18,526 bases of DNA from Polynucleobacter sp. (lineage in GTDB: Bacteria; Pseudomonadota; Gammaproteobacteria; Burkholderiales; Burkholderiaceae). The stretch lies in NCBI GenBank assembly GCA_023253245.1, contig JALRHB010000015.1, positions 1 to 18,526 on the forward strand. Direction: 5' to 3'. How positions within the stretch are numbered: the stretch's first letter is position 1; each line of letters begins with the position of its first letter. Both the position numbers and the translations under genes were made by a program. Below the pieces are notes generated by a model. The model made no database searches and had not been told where the DNA came from. It saw only the letters and a list, made by a program, of their open reading frames with translations. Of the stretch, positions 1 through 6,451 are shown piece by piece.

Positions 1-125
1 GAAATGACATTATGCAAGCAAACCATAGGTAATTAGCTAAATACTTGCAATGACGTAGTGCACATTTTAGAGCGATTTTTCTTGGCTCTACTGAGCCCGT
101 TTTGCTCAATCGCGCAGCTATTGGC

Positions 126-154
126 TTTATAGAAGTAAGAAATGGGGGTATGCT
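126..154 (+). promoter_or_regulatory. Candidate promoter of the GNAT gene, possibly leaderless
   Basis: A -35-like TTTATA (126-131) and a -10-like TATGCT (149-154) are separated by 17 nt. Transcription would start about 160-162, right at the ATG at 163, so the message would have essentially no leader. A GGGGG run at 145-149 is too far from the ATG to be a normal ribosome binding site. Both hexamers are imperfect (4 of 6 matches each to TTGACA and TATAAT). In 1-125 I see no gene end, RNA gene or clear site. Confidence 0.35.
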
Positions 155-162
155 AAACCATC

Positions 163-678
163 ATGCGGGACACACGCACCTATTTAATGGACAACGGCCA
201 GCCTTATGTGATTCGCCCTATCCAACCTCAAGATCGAGAGCGCATCATTGCCCTTTTTGACCATCTGTCGCCTCAAAGTCGTTACCTTCGCTTTGCCCAT
301 GCCATCTCTAAGCTCCCAGATGCCTTTTTAGAGGATATTTTGGAGTTGGACTACCAAACTGAAATGGCATTAGTGGCCATTTTGCAATCAGCAAGCACAC
401 AAGATGAGCTTATTGGCATGGCTCGTTATGTCACTCTACCAAATTCTTTCATATGCGAATTCTCCATCAGCGTGGCTGATCAGTATGCTTCGCATGGTAT
501 TGGGACACAATTGATGCTTGAACTCATTGCCTATGCAAAAGTTCAGGGCTTGCAAGAAATGATAGGCTATGTTCTGAACTCAAACCCAAAAATGCTTAGT
601 CTCGTTGATGAAATCGGGTTCAAAATTTATCAACTAGAAGGTGATCCAGATTTTAAAAAAGTCAGTCTTGCTCTTTAA
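163..678 (+). CDS. GNAT family N-acetyltransferase
   Basis: A 171-residue single-domain acyltransferase that should transfer an acetyl group from acetyl-CoA to an amine; the substrate cannot be told from the sequence. The fold is visible: an N-terminal IRPIQPQD strand and helix, a central EMALVAI / IGMARYV strand pair, the acyl-CoA loop SHGIGTQL around residues 113-120, and a C-terminal SNPKMLSLVDEIGFK helix and strand. It resembles the GNAT domain fused to acyl-CoA-synthetase-like domains in Pat protein acetyltransferases, but here it stands alone. The usual Q/R at the start of the Q/R-x-x-G-x-G/A pyrophosphate loop is Ala, so the motif is degenerate. The first ATG (163) is used; an in-frame ATG at 187 has no better signal. 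It is followed after 11 nt by the hydrolase gene, so the two are probably co-transcribed. Confidence 0.8.
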   Translation: MRDTRTYLMDNGQPYVIRPIQPQDRERIIALFDHLSPQSRYLRFAHAISKLPDAFLEDILELDYQTEMALVAILQSASTQDELIGMARYVTLPNSFICEFSISVADQYASHGIGTQLMLELIAYAKVQGLQEMIGYVLNSNPKMLSLVDEIGFKIYQLEGDPDFKKVSLAL

Positions 679-689
679 AATCAAGTGCT

Positions 690-1232
690 ATGTCAAAATC
701 TCTGAAGATAGATCCAAATAATTCGACCCTGATCATGATTGATTTTCAGGGGCGACTAATGCCAGCCATTGAAAATGCAGAAAGCGTGCTTCAACATAGC
801 TTACGCATAGCCCAGATTGCGCAGCTATTAAATATTCCAATTATTGGCACGGAACAGAGTCCACAAAGTCTTGGCAGTAATCTGGAGAGCGTTCAAAAAT
901 ACTGCGGCATCACCATTAGTAAAGAGCACTTTAATGCCTGTGCTGATGGACTGATAAATGTTTTACCCAGCGGTAGAAATCAATTGGCTTTAGTCGGATG
1001 CGAAACGCATGTTTGTCTCATGCAAACTGCCCTGGGCCTTATCGAGTGTGACTTTGATGTGGCTATTGTGGTTGATGGCGTTGGATCAAGACGTACGCTT
1101 GATAAAGAGCTTGCTTTAGAACGATTGAAAGCATCTGGGGCAAGACTCATTAGCTCAGAAATGCTCGCTTTTGAATGGCTTGTTTCAACCCACAATCCTC
1201 ACTTCAAAGATATTCTGAAGCTAGTCAAATAA
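690..1232 (+). CDS. Isochorismatase-family cysteine hydrolase
   Basis: A 180-residue member of the isochorismatase-like (YcaC/nicotinamidase) superfamily of cytosolic hydrolases, which cleave amide or enol-ether bonds through a Cys nucleophile. The triad is intact: Asp18 in MIDFQ, Lys78 in ISKEHF, and Cys109 in GCETHVC. The ETHVC signature and the TEQSPQSLG segment (about 54-62) place it nearer the YcaC-like group than true isochorismate hydrolases. The C-terminal DGVGSRRT loop and the SSEMLAFEWL helix are also typical of the family. No enterobactin-type or NAD-salvage gene is nearby, so the substrate is unknown. It begins 11 nt after the GNAT stop and is probably translated from the same mRNA. 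Confidence 0.85.
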   Translation: MSKSLKIDPNNSTLIMIDFQGRLMPAIENAESVLQHSLRIAQIAQLLNIPIIGTEQSPQSLGSNLESVQKYCGITISKEHFNACADGLINVLPSGRNQLALVGCETHVCLMQTALGLIECDFDVAIVVDGVGSRRTLDKELALERLKASGARLISSEMLAFEWLVSTHNPHFKDILKLVK

Positions 1233-1258
1233 ATCAGCTGTCCTAAGTTCGCTTTCTT

Positions 1259-1285
1259 TGCTATTCTGCGATTTCAACCAAAGGA
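1259..1285 (+). promoter_or_regulatory. Extended -10 element and ribosome binding site of the acidic small gene
   Basis: TG-n-TATTCT at 1259-1267 looks like an extended -10 box, and AAGGA at 1281-1285 is a good Shine-Dalgarno 5 nt before the ATG at 1291. No convincing -35 is visible, as is tolerable for extended -10 promoters. The site argues for the ATG at 1291 over the in-frame TTG at 1258, and for independent transcription of this gene. Confidence 0.4.
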
Positions 1286-1290
1286 TCATT

Positions 1291-1503
1291 ATGACCAACG
1301 ATACGCAAACCCAAAACGACGAAGATTTTAATTACGGTTGCGAATGCGCCATGACGCTACTCAATGAGCCCACTGAAGATTGTCTTAATGATTTAATAGA
1401 TGAGCTTGATGAAGATGGCATGATTGCCACCGAGGTAGTTTATGGAATATTGGCTACCATTCTGATGAGCATGACTTCAGAAGATGGTGATGAAGACCAA
1501 TAA
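1291..1503 (+). CDS. Small, extremely acidic protein of unknown function
   Basis: A 70-residue protein that I do not recognise. It contains 20 Asp/Glu and not one Lys, Arg or His, giving a net charge near -20. Three cysteines (17, 19, 31; the first two as C-E-C) lie in the N-terminal half. A hydrophobic helix-like stretch (about 44-61, MIATEVVYGILATILMSM) sits between acidic blocks at 34-42 and 64-69. The start at 1291 is chosen for its AAGGA ribosome binding site; reading begins 58 nt after the hydrolase stop. It is convergent with the pterin dehydratase gene. It could be a nucleic-acid mimic, an inhibitor or adaptor that binds a basic partner, or a metal-binding protein. These are guesses from composition only. 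The reading frame and signals make a real gene likely. Confidence 0.65.
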   Translation: MTNDTQTQNDEDFNYGCECAMTLLNEPTEDCLNDLIDELDEDGMIATEVVYGILATILMSMTSEDGDEDQ

Positions 1504-1515
1504 TAATTACCCGCC

Positions 1516-1833
1516 TCAATATTCTGAGGAAATCTGCCGAGCAAACTGATCCATGGCCCGCGCCATAGTGATATCGAGTTCAGTAAGCCCATCAACAGAG
1601 TGGGTGCTCAAAGAAACCGTTACTCGATTCCAAGAGTTACACCAATCAGGATGGTGATCGATTTCTTGTGCAAATACTGCACATAACTTCATAAACTCAA
1701 ATGCCTGCTCAAAATCAAGAAAGGTAAATTGCCGCTGTAGGGTTTTTAAGTCTGCAGACAGCTTCCAATCAGGCAACTCCTGCTGAAAATTAAATTCCTG
1801 AACTATCAATTTTGGCTCAGACATGAGGTGCAT
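1516..1833 (-). CDS. 4a-hydroxytetrahydrobiopterin dehydratase (PCD/DCoH family)
   Basis: A 105-residue pterin-4a-carbinolamine dehydratase, which removes water from 4a-hydroxy-tetrahydropterin so that the cofactor can be recycled after aromatic amino acid hydroxylation. The family signature is complete: Glu57, His60-His61-Pro62, Trp64, Asn66, Trp68 and Asn69-x-Val71, followed by the THSVDGLTELD segment. Length is normal for the family. Two in-frame starts are possible, the ATG at 1833 and one at 1824 (protein beginning MSEPKL). Both lie inside the end of rsuA, so the two genes overlap by 17 or 8 nt and are translationally coupled. No pterin-dependent hydroxylase is in the window. Published comparative genomics links such stand-alone dehydratases to molybdopterin metabolism in bacteria without a hydroxylase, which may apply here. 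Confidence 0.9.
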   Translation of the reverse strand: MHLMSEPKLIVQEFNFQQELPDWKLSADLKTLQRQFTFLDFEQAFEFMKLCAVFAQEIDHHPDWCNSWNRVTVSLSTHSVDGLTELDITMARAMDQFARQISSEY

Positions 1834-2551
1834 CCACGCTTTTAGAGAGCAAATTTAGATCTTGTGGATAAAGCCAACACCACTCACCTTCTTTCAGACT
1901 CTCGGGCATTTCATATTGACCAATCTTAGTGCGGTGCAATTTAGCTACATGATTCCCTACTGCAGCCATCATTCGCTTAACCTGATGATAGCGCCCCTCC
2001 ACAATAGTCATTGCTAGAACATACTCACTGATTTGCTCACAAGCGGTGGCATAACATGGCCTAGGATCATCATCCAATACCACACCATTCAACAGATGAT
2101 CTATTTGCTTTTGAGTAATAGGCTCGGGAGTAGTAATCTGATAGACCTTACCAATATTTTTCTTAGGGGTAGTCATCCGATGAATAAATTGCCCATCATC
2201 AGAAATCAATATCAGGCCGGTTGTATCAAAATCTAACCTCCCAACGCACTGCAAGCCACGCTCTATAAAGGGTCTTGGCAAAAGACTATAGACACTAGGG
2301 TGATGAGTGGTCTTATGAGAGCACTCATAATTGGGCGGCTTATTAAAAGCAATATAGGCTTTTTCGTGGAACTCCCAATCTTGACCCTCCACATTGAGTA
2401 TCAAGCCTTCCGTAGATAAGCGCTCCTCTGGATCCTGGGCTAAGACACCGTTCACCTTAACCAGATCTGCATAAACTAAGTCGCTGCAATAGCGCCGGGT
2501 ACCAAAACCCTGGCTAAATAGAATTTTTTCGAGTGAAAGTGGTTTAGCCAT
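1817..2551 (-). CDS. rsuA: 16S rRNA pseudouridine(516) synthase RsuA
   Basis: A 244-residue pseudouridine synthase of the RsuA/RluB/E/F family. RsuA isomerises U516 of 16S rRNA during small-subunit assembly. An N-terminal S4 RNA-binding domain (about 5-50, with GFGTRRYCSDLV and KVNGVL) precedes the catalytic domain. The catalytic motif GRLDFDTTGLILISDDG carries the nucleophile Asp107. The EGRYHQVKRMMAAVGN segment near 185-200 is the other conserved family motif. Its overall length and the FNKPPNYECSHK motif fit RsuA better than RluE or RluF, but the target base is inferred. The ATG at 2551 has no Shine-Dalgarno and lies 11 nt after a TATGCT box, suggesting a very short leader. The downstream dehydratase gene overlaps its end. 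Confidence 0.88.
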   Translation of the reverse strand: MAKPLSLEKILFSQGFGTRRYCSDLVYADLVKVNGVLAQDPEERLSTEGLILNVEGQDWEFHEKAYIAFNKPPNYECSHKTTHHPSVYSLLPRPFIERGLQCVGRLDFDTTGLILISDDGQFIHRMTTPKKNIGKVYQITTPEPITQKQIDHLLNGVVLDDDPRPCYATACEQISEYVLAMTIVEGRYHQVKRMMAAVGNHVAKLHRTKIGQYEMPESLKEGEWCWLYPQDLNLLSKSVDAPHV

Positions 2552-2562
2552 ATCAAATGCCG

Positions 2563-2568
2563 AGCATA
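2563..2568 (-). promoter_or_regulatory. -10-like box of rsuA
   Basis: On the minus strand this reads TATGCT, preceded by TAG. The predicted transcription start is near 2556, only about 5 nt before the ATG (2549-2551). No purine-rich ribosome binding site lies in between. No good -35 is visible. The same hexamer appears before the GNAT gene at 149-154. Confidence 0.35.
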
Positions 2569-2677
2569 CTACAAAGCCGATCTATTTTGCGACTCTTTAA
2601 TGAAGTCATTATGATGTCAAAAGACCAATCATCTTGATATCGATTTTGTCCTCAACACAACTCCGAAGTAATGACAT

Positions 2678-3211
2678 ATGCTTTCTAGACCATCTCCCAG
2701 AAGTCCTCTTCACACCCGCGAAATTGTTTTTCAAGGTTATGCACGCGAAGATGGTTTGTGGGATATCGAAGCACACTTAAGAGATTTCAAATCTCACCCT
2801 TTTACTACTGGTGGCAAGACTTGGGAGCCTGGAGAGGCATTTCATGATATGTGGGTTCGCATCACCGTCAATTCCGAGTTGACCATTCAGGCACTTGAAG
2901 TGGCAATGGACAGCCATCCCCACCCTGAATGTCCCCAAGTCATTCCGCCGATGGATGTCTTAATTGGAGAACGCCTGGGCAAAGGATGGCGCAAGGTCAT
3001 TAACGAGCATTTGGGAGGCATTAAAGGATGCACCCATTTACGCGAGTTGCTAGCCAATATCGCAACCGCCGCCTTTCAGTCGATACCAGGCGCACTCTTT
3101 GACCCGGATGAAAATAAGCCACCGCTCTATCTAGGAACCTGTAAATCTTGGGATTTTGATGGCCCGGTTGTGATGCGTCAGTATCCGAAGTTTTATCGCT
3201 GGAAGGGATAA
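2678..3211 (+). CDS. DUF2889 domain protein
   Basis: A 177-residue cytosolic protein of the DUF2889 family, whose function is not established. Features typical of the family are visible: the N-terminal PSPRSPLHTREIVFQGYAR segment, a G-LWDIEAHLRD strand, a conserved HDMWVRITV strand, a CPQV-PPMDVLIGERLGKGWR region, and a G-CTHLRELLANIATAAFQ helix containing a possible Cys-x-His pair. There is no signal peptide or membrane segment. The ATG at 2678 is the only in-frame choice nearby; the ATG at 2671 is out of frame and closes at once. It is transcribed divergently from rsuA across 126 nt and is convergent with the SDR gene. Confidence 0.75.
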   Translation: MLSRPSPRSPLHTREIVFQGYAREDGLWDIEAHLRDFKSHPFTTGGKTWEPGEAFHDMWVRITVNSELTIQALEVAMDSHPHPECPQVIPPMDVLIGERLGKGWRKVINEHLGGIKGCTHLRELLANIATAAFQSIPGALFDPDENKPPLYLGTCKSWDFDGPVVMRQYPKFYRWKG

Positions 3212-3222
3212 GTTAAGAGCAT

Positions 3223-3996
3223 TTAAGCAAACTCACCTCGATGGATGCTAAAAGCATTAAAGGTCTGCTGTACTGGCATTAATTCCACTAAATTGATATT
3301 CACATGGCTTGGTAGGGTTGCTGACCAATAAATTGTCTCTGCTACGTCATCAGCGCTAAGAGCCTGTACTCCACTGTAAACCTTCTCAGCCTTGCCATCA
3401 TCCCCTTTAAATCGCACATTCGAAAATTCTGTTCCAGAGGCCATACCTGGCTCCACGCAAGTCACACGCACGGGTGTGCCAATCAAATCAGCCCTGATAT
3501 TCAAGCTAAATTGCCGAACGAACGCCTTGGTTGCACCATATACATTACCTCCAGGGTATGGGTAATTGGCAGCCACTGAACCGACGTTAATTACATGTCC
3601 GCATTTGCGCTCTACCATCCCGGGCAATATTGCGCGCGTCATATGAACTAGACCCTTAATATTGGTCTCGATCATTCGATCCCAGTCCGACAATGATGCT
3701 TGATGCGCAGGTTCTAAGCCCAAAGCTAGGCCCGCATTGTTTACAAGCACCGTCACACTGGAAAACTCTGGAGGAAGGGATGATGCTAAATGATCAACTT
3801 GACCACTATTACAAACATCCATCTGTAAGGTGAGTAATTTTTTTGCTTGATCAGCCTGCAAGGAAGCTTTGAGAGCTTCAAGTCTCTCCACGCGCCGACC
3901 CAGAGCAATGACGCGATGCCCATGCGCCAAGAAGCGTCTAGCAGTTGCCTCTCCAAAACCAGCGCTTGCACCAGTGACCAATACCGTATGTTCCAT
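3223..3996 (-). CDS. SDR family oxidoreductase, YdfG-like
   Basis: A 257-residue classical short-chain dehydrogenase/reductase of the cytosol. The Rossmann nucleotide-binding motif TGASAGFG spans residues 8-15, followed by Arg34-Arg35 after the second strand, which favours NADP(H). The NNAG motif is at 86-89, and the catalytic set Asn112, Ser140, Tyr153 and Lys157 (YGATK) is intact. The ETNIKGLVHMTRAILPGMV and VRVTCVEPGMASGTEFSNVRFKGD segments resemble E. coli YdfG, an NADP-dependent 3-hydroxy acid dehydrogenase acting on L-allo-threonine and 3-hydroxypropionate, so a similar hydroxy-acid substrate is likely. It is transcribed divergently from the outer-membrane protein gene at 4059 over 62 nt. 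Confidence 0.85.
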   Translation of the reverse strand: MEHTVLVTGASAGFGEATARRFLAHGHRVIALGRRVERLEALKASLQADQAKKLLTLQMDVCNSGQVDHLASSLPPEFSSVTVLVNNAGLALGLEPAHQASLSDWDRMIETNIKGLVHMTRAILPGMVERKCGHVINVGSVAANYPYPGGNVYGATKAFVRQFSLNIRADLIGTPVRVTCVEPGMASGTEFSNVRFKGDDGKAEKVYSGVQALSADDVAETIYWSATLPSHVNINLVELMPVQQTFNAFSIHRGEFA

Positions 3997-4022
3997 ATTC
4001 TATTTACTCTTTGTGTTGTTTG

Positions 4023-4051
4023 TTGACGTACACGACAGTCATTTATATTAA
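4023..4051 (+). promoter_or_regulatory. Sigma-70 promoter giving a leaderless start at 4059
   Basis: TTGACG (4023-4028) is followed after exactly 17 nt by TATTAA (4046-4051). Transcription would start about 4058, next to the ATG at 4059. The intervening bases contain no Shine-Dalgarno. Overlapping TATATT (4044-4049) is an alternative -10 with a 15-nt spacer. Confidence 0.5.
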
Positions 4052-4058
4052 CGCTTAT

Positions 4059-4904
4059 ATGAAATTGTTGCGAAACCTTCTTATATTGCTCATTCGCTGC
4101 GTTGCCACAGGCATATTAGCAATTGCAACAAATTTAGCTACGGCTGGTGAGAGTAAATTTTCTGGAAATTTTTTAGGCCTTCAATACACCCCAGACCAGC
4201 AATCAGCTCAGCGCGTTCTCGAGTTTTGGGCTTATCACGACACCTTAGCTGGGGACACTAATAGCGATATTTTGAAATTAAGATATTACCAACCTCTACA
4301 AATGGATCAGTGGCGTGCGACCATGAGGCTGGATACCTCATATGTTTCCAACTATGGTCCCACTCTTCCGCAACATTCCTCTGGAACCTATAGCGCAGGC
4401 AATACTTTGCTCACTGTTTGGGGAAACCATCCTGACATCATGAAATACTGGGGTGGCACAGTGGGAGCAAGACTAGTCTTCCCTTTTGGCAATAATGGTC
4501 AATGGGCAGTTGGTCCGCAAATTGGAACGGTCTATATCCCCCCAGAGGGAAGTAAATCTCGCATTTCTGATTTTTCACCATTAGTGCGCTACATGTATGG
4601 CTTTGATACTAAAAATAATTCATTTGCCATCAATCCAAGTCAACCCGCCCTGGTGCGTAATCTCAATCTCTTCCCCACCATTGGAATTAACCTCACACCT
4701 AAAACTCAGATTCGTTTCTGGGATGAAAATGGCATCGTCGCCAATACAGGCGGTGGGGGTGGCTGGTTTGTTCCAATCGATGCCATGGTGACACATCGAT
4801 ACAGTAAACATTTTTTGTTTGCAATTGGTGCTAGTAAACAGCTGATTCAAACCTATCAAATCTATAACCTGTCGGTTTACGGCAAGGTCTCATTTAATTT
4901 CTGA
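4059..4904 (+). CDS. Exported beta-barrel outer membrane protein, uncharacterised
   Basis: A 282-residue protein with a long Sec signal peptide (positive MKLLRN, then a hydrophobic stretch to about residue 30, likely cleavage after LATAG or nearby). The mature part is rich in aromatic residues with alternating hydrophobic strands, such as DILKLRYYQPL, QWRATMRLDTSY, WGGTVGARLVFPF and QWAVGPQIGTVY. It ends in a strand with a terminal Phe (KVSFNF), the usual signal for insertion of an outer-membrane barrel. I do not recognise a specific family; it is reminiscent of MetA/phenol-degradation or neuromodulin-like transporter barrels. The ATG at 4059 is chosen because the signal peptide begins there and a promoter lies at 4023-4051. 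An upstream in-frame TTG (4011) would bury the signal peptide. It stands alone, divergent from the SDR gene. Confidence 0.7.
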   Translation: MKLLRNLLILLIRCVATGILAIATNLATAGESKFSGNFLGLQYTPDQQSAQRVLEFWAYHDTLAGDTNSDILKLRYYQPLQMDQWRATMRLDTSYVSNYGPTLPQHSSGTYSAGNTLLTVWGNHPDIMKYWGGTVGARLVFPFGNNGQWAVGPQIGTVYIPPEGSKSRISDFSPLVRYMYGFDTKNNSFAINPSQPALVRNLNLFPTIGINLTPKTQIRFWDENGIVANTGGGGGWFVPIDAMVTHRYSKHFLFAIGASKQLIQTYQIYNLSVYGKVSFNF

Positions 4905-4916
4905 GCTCTTCACAAG

Positions 4917-4930
4917 TCAATCTAGATTGA
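4917..4930. repeat. 14-bp perfect palindrome at a convergent gene junction
   Basis: TCAATCTAGATTGA is its own reverse complement and includes the stop codon of the MBL hydrolase gene, 13 nt after the stop of the beta-barrel gene. It could fold as a 5-bp hairpin with a CTAG loop. It has no adjacent T-run, so it is not a standard intrinsic terminator. It may help end transcription from both sides, or be chance. Confidence 0.4.
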
Positions 4931-5855
4931 TTAAATAGCCGTTTTCCAGCTTGGCAGCATTCGATTGTATGAGTGCCTGAGAAAGCCAACTCTCAAAATC
5001 CCTATCACTCATCTGAAGTTGATTGCGCACAGACTTAAAGATAGGTGTTTGCTTTATCCACTGAGTAACAAGCTCCATTTGCATTTTGCGCTGCTCAAGC
5101 AGTTTAAATTTGAGCAATACTTTTGCACCATGGCGTGCATTACGATTTGGATCACTGGCAAGGTAATTTAAACGAGCTTTAGCATTTGCAATTGCTCTTC
5201 TAACATCGGTAAAGGGCTTGCCATGACCTGGAATGACTAGTGCAGGGTTTATATCCTGAATAATCTGGATTGTTTGAGCTAATTCCCCAAAGCCACTATC
5301 ACCCCAAAGCTCTGGGAATATCACACCAAAACCATCCTCCCATAAGGCATCCCCAGAGATCAAAATCTGATGCTCAGCTTGATAAAACATTAGCGAATGA
5401 TGATCATGACCCGGGGCCGCCAAGATGTCCCACTGATATGGACCGAGTAATATCTTTTGACCGGCTTGCAACACACCATGATGAATAAATCGCGGGCATT
5501 CTTGCCCTAAAGAGCGATAACTGAGTAAATCATCGTCCCATGAGCTCACTGCACGATCATCAGCAATCGGTATCAACACATTACATTCAAATTCTGTAGA
5601 TAAGGCAGCGTTTCCACCACAATGATCTGAGTGCAAATGGGTATTCACAATTTTATTGAGGGTAACTAAACCATACTGTTCGAGCGCATAGGTAACTAAA
5701 TCAACCGTCTGCTTTTGATGTGTGCAATAGCCGCTATCCACTAAAGAAACATCATCATCCCCATATAGGAAAACGTTATTCGCTGATAGCCAACCCCTCT
5801 CAAATATATCAATTCCAGGAGGGAGTAGAAAATCACCGATGTGCTTTGGTCTCAT
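4917..5855 (-). CDS. MBL-fold metallo-hydrolase
   Basis: A 312-residue cytosolic metallo-beta-lactamase-fold hydrolase in the glyoxalase II/LACTB2-like part of the superfamily. The dinuclear metal site is complete: His73, His75, Asp77, His78 (HLHSDHCGG), then His150 in APGHDHHS, Asp169 in SGDALW and His211 in PGHGKPF. After about residue 220 a helical C-terminal domain (KARLNYLASDPN onwards) resembles the winged-helix tail of many such hydrolases that act on thioesters or nucleic acids. The substrate is not evident. It begins 1 nt after the lipocalin stop and is the last gene of the msrP operon, which suggests a role in detoxifying oxidation products, though this is inference from position. 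Confidence 0.85.
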   Translation of the reverse strand: MRPKHIGDFLLPPGIDIFERGWLSANNVFLYGDDDVSLVDSGYCTHQKQTVDLVTYALEQYGLVTLNKIVNTHLHSDHCGGNAALSTEFECNVLIPIADDRAVSSWDDDLLSYRSLGQECPRFIHHGVLQAGQKILLGPYQWDILAAPGHDHHSLMFYQAEHQILISGDALWEDGFGVIFPELWGDSGFGELAQTIQIIQDINPALVIPGHGKPFTDVRRAIANAKARLNYLASDPNRNARHGAKVLLKFKLLEQRKMQMELVTQWIKQTPIFKSVRNQLQMSDRDFESWLSQALIQSNAAKLENGYLINLD

Positions 5856-5856
5856 G

Positions 5857-6435
5857 CTACATTTGTTGCTTGGTTAGCTCTAGCTTACGAATATCAAACT
5901 GCTGTGCTTGCAGACGTTGCAATAGTGCGTTGTAAATAGTTGAATCGAGCTCTGGCGTTCTTGATAGAACCCAGAGATACTCCCGCCTCGGATCACTCAC
6001 TGCGGCAACTTGGTATTGAGTATCTAAGTCAATCAGCCAATAGTCGCCCCATACCAAAGGTAAAAAAGAGAGCCAGTCAGGCGCAAAACGGACCTCAAGC
6101 TTAGGCGAATCAGACGCACCTATTTGCCGAGCAGTTCCTTGAGCCACACTCACCTCTCCATTCGCGGTTTTACAGCTATTTAAGACTCTCAAATTACCAT
6201 CATCCCCCTTGGAATAGACTGCCTTTGTATTGCCAACACATTTTTTCTGAAACCAATTAGGAAACTTAGCGATTTCATACCAAGTCCCCAAGTAGCGCGG
6301 AACATCTAAGGATGGGATGGTTTTAACAGGAATACTTGCGGCGTCCTGAGCAATCGCAGGGCTGCTTACAAGAATGAGTGAAGTTAAAGACAAAAACGAA
6401 AGTGCAAGAGGGCGCTTGAAAAAATGTCGAGGCAT
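5857..6435 (-). CDS. blc: Blc-like bacterial lipocalin, secreted to the periplasm
   Basis: A 192-residue lipocalin, a single-domain beta-barrel that binds lipids or lysophospholipids in the cell envelope. The signature GTWYEIAKFPNWFQKKC starts at Gly50. Cys66 and Cys88 (NSCKT) can form the disulfide seen in Blc proteins. The C-terminal YLWVLSRTPELD strand and following helix complete the barrel. The signal peptide is of the Sec type, with likely cleavage after AIA (residue 29). No lipobox Cys is present, unlike E. coli Blc, so this one should be soluble in the periplasm. It follows msrQ by 16 nt and precedes the MBL gene by 1 nt, so it is in the msrPQ operon. Pairing with a methionine-sulfoxide repair system points to a role in envelope repair under oxidative stress. 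Confidence 0.88.
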   Translation of the reverse strand: MPRHFFKRPLALSFLSLTSLILVSSPAIAQDAASIPVKTIPSLDVPRYLGTWYEIAKFPNWFQKKCVGNTKAVYSKGDDGNLRVLNSCKTANGEVSVAQGTARQIGASDSPKLEVRFAPDWLSFLPLVWGDYWLIDLDTQYQVAAVSDPRREYLWVLSRTPELDSTIYNALLQRLQAQQFDIRKLELTKQQM

Positions 6436-6451
6436 GGTTTATAGAGGATGA

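Noticed and set aside
4011..4058. A longer N-terminus for the beta-barrel protein from the TTG at 4011
   Set aside because: It would place 16 residues ahead of a clear signal peptide and overlaps the promoter TTGACG-17-TATTAA.
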